A stretch of DNA of 21,527 nt from Chara braunii. Its lineage: Eukaryota; Streptophyta; Charophyceae; Charales; Characeae. The stretch is from contig BFEA01001207.1 in NCBI GenBank assembly GCA_003427395.1, positions 69,566 through 91,092 of the forward strand, read 5' to 3'. The position numbers were made by a program, and so were the translations under genes. This document shows, piece after piece, positions 1 through 9,591 of this stretch. The first letter of the stretch is position 1. Each line of letters starts with the position of its first letter. The notes under the pieces are model-generated. The model was not told where the DNA came from and searched no databases. It saw only the letters and a list, made by a program, of their open reading frames with translations.

Positions 1-1839
1 TCCTCCCCCATCTATCTCCTTTCCCGCAACTATAAATTCCGCAAGTGCGCCCGCAAAACTCTCTTACGTTTTTCCACTCGCAAGCCAACTTCCGGGAAGC
101 AGTGGCTAGGTGATGCGTTTGGTGCGAGTCGAAAAGTCCTGTCGGGCTGACTGTAGTCTGGCCGGCTGCGCGCTTGATCGTCACGACGGACTNTGGGATC
201 CAGGNGAGCCGAGTCGAGTCTGCGTCGGCGNGGTGACGATCGCAGTGGCGGAAGTTAGCACGCGACGACCGGGATCGTCAGTGCGGGTATGAGGATTTGT
301 AATTGGAGTTGAGTGGATGATTGGCCTGGGGCCATATTGGAATTTCACGGCGAATGCGCCTTCATGATTGCGGATCATTTTTTCTGGTGCGAGTTCATGG
401 CTGTGAAGTCGAATGCTCTCTTGCTGAATTCTGGTGACGCCAGTCTCGACTTTTTCTCCTCTACCCCTCCCATCTCTCTTTCTCTCTCTCTGACTTGTAT
501 AATGATGTGTTATGGGTTTGTCTCTCTTGTAACCCGAAGTGAACTCTCGTGATCTCCTGCGAAGAAGAACTTCTTCCGAAACCCTTCCATTAGTTTCCTG
601 GGTAATCCCCAGATGCCAGGAAGTTAATCGTCTTGTCTTGTGAACGGTGGATGCGTGTGTACAATCCCTCGATTGATTTCTGACCTGTGCTCCCTTGCCA
701 TTTTCGCACCTTCCACAGTGGATGTACGTATAGAAATGCTTGTATTTCTGCGATTGATTAGACCCAACACTCNACGGGATTTTGTTCGANAATGCAAGAG
801 TGTTTAGATCTGTAGTNTTGAATGCACTGCGCATGCCATCTGTCTTATGCTGCACGACATTAACAGACAGTCTGTGGGGCAGCTTCGAAAAAGCTAGGCG
901 CCTCGTNTTTGTTGATCTGGTCTGCTGAAACTGAGTCGCGGGTTAGTCTCTCGGAACTCCAACCCAATTAATGCATGAATGTGCGGGTTCCAAGGAAGGA
1001 AGATACTAATTAGTTCTTTTTTTATTGTGTTTTTTTTTTTTTTTTTAATGACGTGTAAACTCTGTTTGATTGATTGATATGTGGACTAACGGTCGTTCCT
1101 CGATCGGGCGCCAACCTTCCGTATCTCCCTAACCGACGCGTCCCTTCCCCTACAATGAGGAAAGGACACGTGTATGTGAGTGGGACGTATGAGAAGTTGT
1201 TGCACGGATCGGCGGACAATATTACTTCCCTCCTGAAAATCGTTGTTCCGGGTTCGTGGATGCGGGCTTTGTTATTATCGATACGCATTTCCCACCCTAC
1301 TTAGTACTGTTGCCATTTAACGAGTTGATCGTCATTCCGTGGACGGCAGTGGCGCCCCATTGGCCTCAAACCCTGTGCACTGAGTGCCAGTGTTTCGATC
1401 GCTACGAGTCGAAGGGCTTCCACTACCGGATACGGAGTGAAGACAAGTACAAGGAAAGAGCCGCGCGACTGAGACCATCCACGTCAGACTGGAAACTGAC
1501 CAACGAGCGACGTCGGGACTTGATACGGAAACGGGATACGCGGAGTGTACCGAAGCCCTTTCGCTCTAAACGAAGATCCGTAGCGCNGTGGGAAGCTCGA
1601 CAATACTTTTTGGATTGAAATTGGATCTTTCTCTTTTCGCGTTGTGCCCGCGCGCGCATTCCTCGACGTGCGAAAGCGACCGTCTTACTTCATCGGGCCA
1701 ACACGGGGGACTCCAGTTTTGTCTGTGTCCCCACACTCAATTTTCCAAAAATCCTTGGCACACCCCATCTTGCTATTTTTCTGGGCCTTCTTTCCGCACC
1801 TTTAGCAGTCCAAACGAAAGACAGCACAGGGTGTGAGGT
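1..1839. other. Non-coding or LTR/leader region upstream of the retroelement
   Basis: I see no gene I can support here. A TATA-like tataaa lies at 31-36, a pyrimidine-rich run at 460-495, and a T-rich run at 1016-1046. The right end directly precedes a primer binding site, so the last several hundred bases are probably the 5' LTR of the retroelement. I cannot place the LTR start because no 3' copy is present in the window for comparison. The LTR end may be the CA at 1827-1828, about 11 bases before the binding site, which is longer than the usual gap. Single Ns occur at 193, 205, 231, 773, 790, 817, 907 and 1587. Confidence 0.4.
1256..1618 (+). other. Open frame of uncertain reality (about 120 codons)
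   Basis: An open frame without a good ATG (it opens at a GTG) encodes a C-x2-C-x-C cluster (CTECQC near 1378-1395) followed by a strongly basic, Arg/Lys-rich half ending at a TGA at 1616. The basic part could be a domain remnant or chance coding inside an LTR. I do not recognise it. It ends about 220 bases before the primer binding site, so it may lie inside the 5' LTR. One N (1587) falls in the frame. Confidence 0.2.
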
Positions 1840-1852
1840 TGGTATCAGAGCC
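1840..1852 (+). other. Primer binding site, tRNA-iMet type
   Basis: The 13 bases TGGTATCAGAGCC match the complement of the 3' end of plant initiator methionine tRNA (ending in CCA), the usual minus-strand primer of plant Ty3/gypsy and copia elements. The site is 118 bases upstream of the Gag ATG, which is a normal distance, and it fixes the orientation and the 5' internal boundary of the element. Confidence 0.85.
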
Positions 1853-1969
1853 GACATATGTCAGTTCTGATGATAGTAAGCCAAGCTGGCGAGAGGTAGA
1901 AGAAGTCTTTAACCTGCTCGTCGAGATCGCCCAGTGACCAAATCTAGATTTGGTGTAGTTAGACCGGCT

Positions 1970-2836
1970 ATGCAAATGGGTGACGGTAACGTAGCTCCTC
2001 CCAGGGTGATTGTTAGTATTCCCGCTCCTTTTCCTTTCTTTCCTAATCATACCCACCCCGAAGCTTGGTTGGAAGCCGTCGAAGCTCAAGGGTATGGCGC
2101 GGGAGATCTCCCCCACGTCCTCACCTTGCTGCTTAGCAACACAGCGCATGATTGGTTTAGGAAACACACGTGGGTAGATTGGAACACCTTTAAGCAAGCC
2201 TTCCTGGTTCGATTTGATACGGTCAGTGAAGATGCCGCCTGGTATGTCCTCAAGACTCGACCGCAAGCACCACGGGAATTGCTGCCTGACTTTGTGGATC
2301 GATTCCAAACTACGTTAGACAAATCAGGGCGAGATGAAAAGTCCGCNCGAGATTTGTTCATCGATCATCTACGAAGTCCGACGTTAAAAGGTAAGCTGCA
2401 GAAAAAGGTCCCCCCTAAAACGCACCAGCTATCCGCTATCATCGCTAAGGCACTTGAGTTAGACCTGACGGATACCAAGAAATATATCAGTCAGGGAGAC
2501 GAAAACATTACGGACACGATTCAGGATGTAGCGGCGAAACGACGATGGTGGTTGCGAGCGGTGGAACGATTCTACCCTCGGCTTGATTATGACCTTCCCG
2601 GGGGAACTGCCTCTGATATTCCATCAGTTCCTTCTCCCCCTCCTCCAACTCTCTTAATGAATCAACATGTAGCAACGGTTAGACCCAGAAGCTCCCAAAA
2701 TTCCTCCCCTATGGCCATAACAAACATGGACTTGGCACAGATGATCCATACCACTACCACCATGGATGAGCAGCTTGGTCCAAATGCAGGCGGCTCACAT
2801 GGATCGATTGGAACAGATAATGAGCCGACTAATTAA
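1970..2836 (+). pseudogene. gag: Gag capsid region
   Basis: This is the capsid-type Gag of a plant-lineage Ty3/gypsy element (retrotransposon gag family). It would assemble the virus-like particle in the cytoplasm. I chose the ATG at 1970; the open frame extends a little further upstream to a GTG at 1934 without another ATG. The first 160 residues fit the family: a P-x-A-W-L-E-A-V-E segment near 2060-2086, H-D-W-F (2147-2158), W-x-x-F-K-x-A-F (2179-2202) and F-x-x-x-F-x-T-T-L-D-like spacing (2290-2320). A Pro-rich linker follows at 2595-2660. The frame runs into a wrong reading after about 2777, where the true protein continues in another frame (see next entry). One N lies at 2347. Confidence 0.8.
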
Positions 2837-3680
2837 GTTCAACCCGGCTCCTGCTCGTCCTACTCCTGCATCATTCCCACTTTTGCCTGCTCCGCCTGCA
2901 CTCGGACATGCACAGCAGTTCCCTCACACAGCCAATCTGGCAGGGAAAATCGAGGGTTATAATTGCAAACAACGCGGGCATTTTGCCCGGGACTGCCCGC
3001 AGCCGAAACGAAATCAACCCCCACCTGCCGCAGCCCCCGTAGCTCTGAATCAAGGACGAGTGGCCGCACTAATGGATACGGCCCGAAGCGAGGAGATCGT
3101 TGNGTATGCCCATGAGCAACCTTCCCCCTCAATGNCAATTGCANCGACCTCGGAAACTTCTTCTTCCGATGNTGCTGACGTGGTTGATCCACTCGAATAC
3201 CTTCATCTCGCCGGAATGATCGGAGCANTCCGACCNGCCAAGGACNATCTTGAATGGGTCGAGCGCGAATCTAACCCCGGACCACAGTTTCGAACGGGAG
3301 AAATCGATGTACTACGAATGCTTAAGCAGTTGGACATTCGCGTTCCGGTCCCAGTGGGGCATTTGCTCACCATATCCGAAGCAGCGAATGACAAGCTGCT
3401 GCAACAATGTCAGAAGAATAAAAAACGCTTTACATACCAGCGCAAATAACAAATGTTGAAAAAGAAGAAAGAAGATGAAGCGGAGGATGTGGCACCGCCT
3501 GAACCCGAAATCGCTGAACCCGAAGCAACGCGAGTAGCCAAGATTTCTTTAGCAGAGCATACCATTTTGTGCGAGCTCGACCAGTATTGTGAAAAAGCGC
3601 GGAATGTGATTGTGAAGTATGAGGCCAACCTTTTAACGCTATCATCGATACCGGCTCGTCTGCGGTCGCTATATCATTAG
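2766..3680 (+). pseudogene. gag: Gag C-terminal part with zinc knuckle
   Basis: This continues Gag in the +1 frame; the switch is near 2777 and looks like a one-base change rather than programmed frameshifting, since both frames overlap only briefly. It begins with a Met/Gln-rich helix, then a Pro/Ala-rich linker, then a nucleocapsid zinc knuckle. Cys 2964, His 2979 and Cys 2994 keep C-x4-H-x4-C spacing, but the expected first Cys (2955) is GGT, Gly. A Pro/Ala-rich stretch and an acidic region follow. A TAA at 3447 interrupts the same frame, which then continues through a Lys-rich segment and a Glu-rich segment to about 3632, where the frame changes into the protease. Seven Ns lie between 3103 and 3246. 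Confidence 0.7.
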
Positions 3681-4876
3681 ACACGGTAAAGAGAACGGGA
3701 CGACTCAATTCGATTTTCCCTCAATCTGGCAAAGACCATTACGTCTCTGCCGACGAGGAAGCAATGAATATTGTAGGAGTCAATGAGAATGTGGCCATGA
3801 AAGTTGGACGAGTGCACGTCCTCGTTAACGCTTTAGCCATAGATGTGCACTAATATTCGGTATTGTTAGGACTGCCTTGGGCGATGGCGGTAGGTGCCTG
3901 CTTGCATTTCGATTCCAAACATTTGGTGCTCACACAAACAGGAGGAATGCCTCAGACGGTTCTGTTGCGGATTTCAACCCGCACAGTGAAAAGGAATCCT
4001 AATCTTGCTTGGATAGGAATGATTCAAGGCCCCGATCACGAGGAATTTTCATCCGCGGATAATAGTAGCGGATTCGAAGAACAGGAGTGTGAAGAAGAGA
4101 TGCCTAGCGAGAGTGAATGGAAACACCTGGTCGAACTTTTAGAGCACGAAACCCCCGAGGAGTTTCGGATGGTTCCCAGAGCCGCCCGAACCTTCCACTA
4201 GAGTCTAGAAGACGGCGCGCTCACACCTATATAAACCCAGGTCAGTCCCTCGACCTTTCTCGGAGAACCCATCTTACAAATATGTGACCTGGCAGACGAT
4301 TTGGAACCCCCTCGCACTTTATACGAGGGAACACTTTCCTGTAGAGCACGCTATCAACAGGGGAAACCATACCTGGATGTGTTTGTTTTCCCTCCAAGGT
4401 CACTGCTTACGACATGAGCGACTGTCGCTCTCATTAAACAAGAAGCTGAAGCTCCTGTCGACGATGTGCCCGATCTAATGCAGGAAATGGTCAATTTAAC
4501 AGAACTTACTGTGGGAGAAACTACGACTGATTCGGATGCTGACGCTGAAGTTAAAGAGACCGAGATGATTAGCCCCGCTGAATCCCAGATAATCACGGCT
4601 GTATTTTCAGTCCGCACCAGCAACTCTATCTTCTCTAGCGTCCATGACCGACGGGATTGGCCTGCTGATTGGATCGATATGCCTCTTGAGATACCCGATC
4701 GAACGAATGTCACACCGCCCAATCATGTCCCCCTGGAATTCCGACAATCACTAATTGACGTCTTGAATGGGTACATAGAGGTATTGAGTGTGCGCGATAA
4801 CGATATTGGGTTGTCTAATGTGATTGAGCATGCTGTCCTTACGGGGGATCATCCACCGATTAGTTGCGTTCCTTAC
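3635..4876 (+). pseudogene. pro: Aspartic protease plus linker to reverse transcriptase
   Basis: A retropepsin-like segment begins in frame at 3635, with the catalytic D-T-G-S at 3647-3658 preceded by A-I-I, as in gypsy proteases. A second hydrophobic motif, L-L-G-L-P-W at 3863-3880, matches the conserved ILG-type strand at the end of the domain. This enzyme would cut the Gag-Pol polyprotein. The rest to 4876 is an acidic linker, with Pro-rich reading near 4300-4410 and an Asp/Glu-rich part at 4430-4570. The frame is unbroken but contains stops TAA 3851, TAG 4199, TAA 4232 and TGA 4415, and it ends at TGA 4877. It is contiguous in frame with the reverse transcriptase that follows. Confidence 0.75.
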
Positions 4877-4879
4877 TGA

Positions 4880-5640
4880 TACTGGCCAGCCCAAAGGGCG
4901 ACCGCGTTTCAGCGGATCAAGGAATTCGAAGGTAATGGATGGATCGAACCCGCTATAGGACCGTGGTCGTTTCCTGTGGTAATAGTGCCCAAAAAGGCCG
5001 GAGGGATTCGCATATGCATCGATCATCGAAAGTTGAATGATATTACGGTCAAAGATGTGTATCCCCTTCCCCGGATTGATCAGTAAGTTTAATGTTCGAC
5101 ATGGGTTTCATCATTTTCTTGTTCGAGAGGAGGATCGACCGAAAATGGCGTTTGTGTTGTTCGAAGGTACTTGGCAATGGGTTCGATGTCCAATGGGCAT
5201 CTGCAATGCTCCAGCAACGTTTCAGCGAGCCATGAATATGTCCAGAACTTTGTGCGGAAGACATGACAGGCACAGAGCATCATCAATTATTGTGTGATTG
5301 TGTACATGGATGATATTTTGCTGTATTCAATTTCCTACAAAGAGCATGTGCATCACATCGAATGAACACTGCATGCATTGAGAGATGCCGGTTTCAAGGT
5401 GGCGCTTGAGAAATGTCAGTTCTTTCTCACCACCATTTCCTTCCTGGGACACGTGGTGACAGACCAGGGGCTCAGAACGGAACCACAAAAGGTGGCAGCA
5501 GTGAGAGACGCGTCTGTGCCCACGACTATCACACAAGTTTGCGCCTTTCTGGGCCTGACCTCGTACTACCGAAGGTTTATCAAAGGCTTCGCGGCTATTG
5601 CGGGTCCCCTCACGAATCTGCTGAAAAAGGATCAACCGTT
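4880..5640 (+). pseudogene. pol: Reverse transcriptase domain
   Basis: This is the RNA-directed DNA polymerase of a Ty3/gypsy element. Visible motifs in order: G-W-I-E-P (near 4936), W-S-F-P-V-V (4964 on), the R-I-C-I-D-x-R-K-L-N block (about 5008-5037), Y-P-L-P-R-I-D (about 5060-5080), then in another frame G-F-H-H-F and P-K-M-A-F. The Q-W-x-R-C-P-M-G block and N-A-P-A-T-F-Q come next, then catalytic Y-M-D-D at 5303-5314 (again in the first frame), and a thumb/connection part with F-L-G-H-V-V and Y-Y-R-R-F. Stops lie at 5084 and 5363. At 5084-5095 roughly a dozen residues usually present between L-P-R-I-D and the next strand are missing along with the frame change, so catalysis is not expected. 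Confidence 0.85.
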
Positions 5641-6205
5641 GATCCGGACGCCAGAGTGTGATCAAGCGTTCTCAAAACTCAAGGCAACCCTCATTTTGGT
5701 TCCGGTCCTTATAAGACCGGATCCTGCAAAGCCTTTTGTCCTCATCACGGACTGGAAGCCGGAGGCAATCTCAACGATCTTGGCCCAGGTAGGACCCGAC
5801 GGACTCGAATGCGTGGTAGAATACCCGTCTAAGTCGGTGCCTGCCTGCAAACGCAACTACGCCGCCCCGACAGGAGAATGCTATGCGGCTCTGTGGGGAA
5901 TCAGTCACTTTNGATCCTATTTGTATNGNCAAAAGTTTACACTGGTCACTGACCATGAGCCATTATTAGCCNTGAAGAAATCCAAGGATTACTTAGGAAT
6001 GATCGGGAGGTGGGCAACGGTGCTACAGAGCATGGACTTTGACATCCGTCATCGGAAGCACGAGAAGCACGGGAATGCTGACGGGTTGACACGACTGCAC
6101 CGACCCGAGAAGGTCCTCAAGAGCGAGGAAGTGATTCTGTGGAACGAGCCGAAGGAGGAGAGCGGACCGCGATACGGAAAAGTGGAAATTTTGTCAAAGG
6201 AGTGA
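5641..6205 (+). pseudogene. pol: RNase H domain, end of the retained pol
   Basis: This is the RNase H-type domain that follows reverse transcriptase in gypsy elements and degrades the RNA strand of the hybrid. The four acidic residues are visible: Asp at 5750 (L-I-T-D-W), Glu at 5876 (T-G-E-C-Y-A), Asp at 5951 (V-T-D-H-E-P-L) and Asp at 6080 (G-N-A-D-G-L). The frame is open from the stop at 5363 to the TGA at 6203 with four Ns (5912, 5927, 5929, 5972), so this part alone is undamaged. After the N-A-D-G-L block come about 38 residues of charged sequence and then a stop; no integrase zinc finger follows. It would normally be a part of a polyprotein, not a separate product. Confidence 0.85.
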
Positions 6206-6902
6206 GTGACCTGTAGCCTCAACGGCGTTTTTGTTAAAAATGAACTGTTTTGTAAAACGTGAACATAATGAAATTAACGAAGTTACCGAACAAAAGGTAA
6301 ATTGTAGAACAAAAAAAATAGGATTTTAATATTCTGGCACAATGTAAACCTGGAGCAGAAAACTGTCCAAATTATTAGAATATAAATGAAAAAAAATGAC
6401 ATCGTATGCGAAGGAAAGAATTGCGAAATTTGTAAAACCCTTGACACATTCAAACAAAGAGCAGCTCTCCAAAGTCCAAGTCTTAGACCTTTAGTTGCTT
6501 CAAAACTATAAGAACACCCTTCATATGGAGACCGTGGAAGGAAAATTTAATGCAAAAGTCCATTGACAATTATGTTAAGAGCAAAGTAGTGCCATTTACA
6601 TCAGCTCAATGGTGCGTCAGACTCTATGAACTCTTAAAATTACACATTGTCAAAATCTTCGTCAAAGTTGACTATAATTGAATACAACTTCTATGTAGTG
6701 CTAGATAACATTCAAACCGTTACGATATTCTAAGGCTACTTGAATGAAATCTAAGTACGTAATTGACATATTAACACGATCTGCGTGATAAATTTCACGC
6801 TCTCCTCATGTGAATTGTCCAATCTTCTAGAGTGCTCGTCTCATTGTGTCCATCGAACGTGGGGTCCTTGTACTCTACATAAGTTTCTATGACTTCATAC
6901 TC
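6206..6902. other. AT-rich region without a supported gene
   Basis: Base composition shifts sharply to AT-rich just after 6220, with many A and T runs. No ORF with coding character is seen on either strand. It lies between the truncated end of the retroelement and the 3' end of the minus-strand transposase region, so it may contain the 3' flank of that gene. I found no clear terminal inverted repeat at the junction. Confidence 0.6.
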
Positions 6903-7419
6903 TCACAACAGAAGACTTCGTAAATATGTAATCGTTGTGTCCACGAGCCCATCCACGAGTGCTTTGAGCGACGGTTGGTCCATGATCCTCCTTCCAAATG
7001 CTTCCCGTCTTCGTCCGTCGATGTCATGTGCATTGGATATGTTTGCACTTGTAGAATGATCATTATGAATAAGAAAAGATAGTTTGCAGCGCCGTTGGAT
7101 ACTTGACGCTGCACAGTACAAGGTCATAACCTTGAAGTCGTTGTGGTAGAACTTCAATGCTGAATAGTACAATTCTGAATACGGTGCGAGCACTTCTCGC
7201 GGATATTCTCTTGTTCCATAATACCTACGACCACAAATATACAAACATTGTCGAGGATAATGCTCCCAGCAATCCGGTGCGACATCCACACCTGTGACCC
7301 TGAGTACTGCAACCTCGAAAACCTCTTCAGGTGTGAAAAAGATAGACCCCATATCATGCCATACATTTCTGCCCCACACCATATTGCTTGGCGACCATCC
7401 AGTCGTTGAATGAACCATT
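6903..7419 (-). CDS. Candidate 3' exon of the minus-strand gene, hypothetical
   Basis: A minus-strand open frame ending at a TGA (6905-6903) has coding-like content, with aromatic and charged residues through about 170 codons. It is preceded by a good acceptor (tgtgttgcAG at 7421-7420 on the minus strand). A consensus donor GTATGT begins at 7589, which would give a 170-base intron. A Met upstream at 7460 is also possible but falls in the proposed intron. The segment reads W-H-D-M-G-S near its start, then W-E-H-Y-P, and a Y-Y-S-A-L-K-F-Y-H-N-D-F-K run. I do not recognise the domain. It may be a separate gene or the tail of the transposase-like gene upstream, which stops at 7664 in its own frame. 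Confidence 0.4.
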
Positions 7420-7663
7420 CTGCAACACATGAAATACAGAAGCAGTAAAAGGCAAGCCAATGATATATAGTTTAACTATATATGAATGGAAGCTCAATGA
7501 CAAGTAAATGGTACACCAACACGCACGAAATGAGGCCTTTTCAGCGACTTATGCTATTGGTCTGCATCATCTGGAAGTGAAAGACATACCAAGGCTTTCT
7601 CTCTGACCGATTTGGGAATGTGCACTCCATTTTCCAAATGCAACGTCCTTGATGACCAGCTCA

Positions 7664-9533
7664 CTAAACACAGTTCACGTGCTGCCACTGCCGTGCTGTT
7701 GTGCTGTCCTTCTTCCATATCTTATTCCATGCATTTGCATATTGCAGAGAAAGACTTTTAACGACAGGTTGTGACACCCAATATTCAATAAGAACATGAT
7801 TGAAAGCAGGCGACTTCCTATCGTAGTCAATATTGGAAATGACTCTACCCATCCACACGGGAACTCCTTGATCGTTATCATCTTGCGAAGGACGCAATAG
7901 AACGAATTGACCCTTTTCGACATCCACAATCGGGTCGAGCTCTGCTTTTGGACGCTCATTGGTTGACCCAACAAACAACGGCTCCTTATTCTTATTGCTC
8001 TGCAAGAGGAAGGCAATATCAATAACCTCAGCATCGTCCTTCGTAATTCTATCCCGAGAGTGCCAAAAGCCAGCCTTGAGTGATGTTTTCGCAAAGCCAG
8101 ACCCATAATTTTGCTCGATTGTGTCTAGGAAAGTTTTCCAGTGTGAAAGAGCACTCTCCTTTGAGAAACTAACCTCATCTTTCATTCCCAACCACTCGTG
8201 CCACTTGTTTTCTAACCACTCAACAAACGTCTTCACGCCTTCAATTCCTGATTTGAAATCCGAATTCTTATCCTTAGCGGGTTAACCACGTGATGTTTCT
8301 ATAACAGGTCGAACAAGTGACGGGAGAATAGATGAAGGTTCGAATGGCCATTTGGGTCCAGCATATGCTTTATTTTCATCTCGTTTAAAGCAATAAACCG
8401 GAGAAGACCAATGCGGAGAAGTGCAATACTCTTTCCACTGGAACACATGATTGTCATCCGCCATATAAAACCTTAATAAATGTGGCTTTATTTGACCGGT
8501 CAGTCTGTTGACCAGGAAACGCTTAACAGCTCCCCGTCAGTCAGCAATTTTATCCATGAATGTGCACAAAGGACGCTCGTTTTGAGAACTTGCAACGAGT
8601 TTGAGCAGGTCGAGCATAATATAAGCATCGTGCATTTTCAATTTGCGAGAGAAATGACTGAAAGTGGCATCAACGTCCGTATGTGTATGTCCTACCAACA
8701 TAAAACCGAATTCGACTTTTTTTAAGAAGCTAAATTTCACCAAAGCTGTGGCCAAAGATAAAACGTATTTGTTTTTGTTTTCTCTCCAGCAGTTGTCGAC
8801 TTGTATCCTCAATTTAGGAGGTAAGTCGCTTGTCGCCTGTATAGCACGCAGAACTTTCATAACGGATGACACCACCACATTGGAATCATGTGGATAGCAA
8901 AGGGTACCATGTAAAAACATGCACTGATGGTGAACGACCGTGTGCGATAATAACTGTTAAATTTGTTTTCATCATTGGAATATTCGCGAATGCCTTCGAC
9001 TTGTTTTCTCCGCGAAAGTGTGGAATACTCGTGTTGCTTGGGTCCATACCGTCAATAATGATACATAAACTATTGGAACCTGGTCTCTTCGACTCATCCT
9101 TCCACACCTCATAAGCAGCACGGTGTTGGAGCTGCAAGTCCAAGTGTTTATCGCGTTCCGAAACGAAATAATCACGGACACGTACGAACTTTGCAGAATT
9201 GATAGATTCTTTGAACTCAACACACTTCTCGCATTTCGCAAAGTTTTGATCAACTTCATGGAATTTCACATGCCAGAAGTGTGTTCTCCACATGTTATAA
9301 AAAACTTGGAGAGAAACAGAAGGGACACCCAGGTTGTCAAATTGTGACTTCAACAACTTATAAATGTCAACCTTGTTATAGCAAGCAAACAATCTTAAAA
9401 CCACTCGTGATTCTCCATCATTGATCCTCATGTCATTGGGCATGAAATTTCCATTGTCTCGCACAAAGGAGCTCAATTTGCCGAACATCGTCACATATGT
9501 TGCAAATGTGCGTCTGAGTCCAGTGCTGCCATG
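7664..9533 (-). pseudogene. DUF7869-type transposase-like gene, decayed
   Basis: The gene reads right to left. It probably begins as an exon after an acceptor AG at 9535-9534, because the frame further upstream runs into the dyad repeats. The first half has M-F-G-K-L-S-S-F and a C-x2-C pair (near 9220). Then come I-I-D-G-M-D (Asp at 9053), V-D-N-C (Asp at 8797) followed by E-N-K-N, and G-H-T-H-T-D-V-D (Asp at 8677 and 8671). This D..D..D layout is typical of the RNase H-fold DUF7869 family found in transposon-derived proteins. The last 190 codons include G-Q-F-V-L-L-R-P and V-W-M-G-R-V, which resemble BAH or Tudor/Agenet-type chromatin readers. Damage: a frame change in an A5 run (8913-8917), and stops at 8537-8539 (TGA) and 8282-8284 (TAA), with the frame otherwise continuous from 8920 to 7664. 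Family name from memory; the layout is seen. Confidence 0.65.
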
Positions 9534-9591
9534 CTGCGGCAAAGGACACGAGTTATTGTAGAGATGGAATACATGACGGTCTGGGGTCCTC

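Larger units (their letters stand above)
1840..6205 (+). mobile_element. Ty3/gypsy-type LTR retrotransposon remnant, 3' truncated
   Basis: The order is primer binding site, Gag capsid, CCHC-like zinc knuckle, aspartic protease (DTGSS), reverse transcriptase (YMDD) and RNase H with four acidic residues. This is the order of Ty3/gypsy pol. Reading stays on the + strand, with frame changes near 2777, 3632 and 5086 and again between 5297 and 5303. In-frame stops lie at 3447, 3851, 4199, 4232, 4415, 4877, 5084 and 5363. No integrase (HHCC, DDE) or polypurine tract plus 3' LTR follows; the sequence turns AT-rich and non-coding after 6205. The element is therefore dead and truncated, or interrupted by a later insertion. 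Many single Ns inside it suggest it is one of many similar copies. Confidence 0.9.

Noticed and set aside
181-855. Long minus-strand frame of 224 codons
   Set aside because: It contains several Ns, low coding character, and no recognisable motif; it overlaps the likely retroelement flank.
1840-1852. tRNA fragment or tRNA gene
   Set aside because: Only the 3'-end complement is present, in the position of a primer binding site; no cloverleaf follows.
4226-4236. TATA box-like tatataaa in the pol region
   Set aside because: It lies inside the protease-to-RT reading frame and includes one of its stop codons; no promoter context is seen.
6205-6902. Integrase or 3' LTR of the retroelement
   Set aside because: I looked for an HHCC finger, DDE spacing and an LTR start with polypurine tract and saw none; the region is AT-rich and non-coding.
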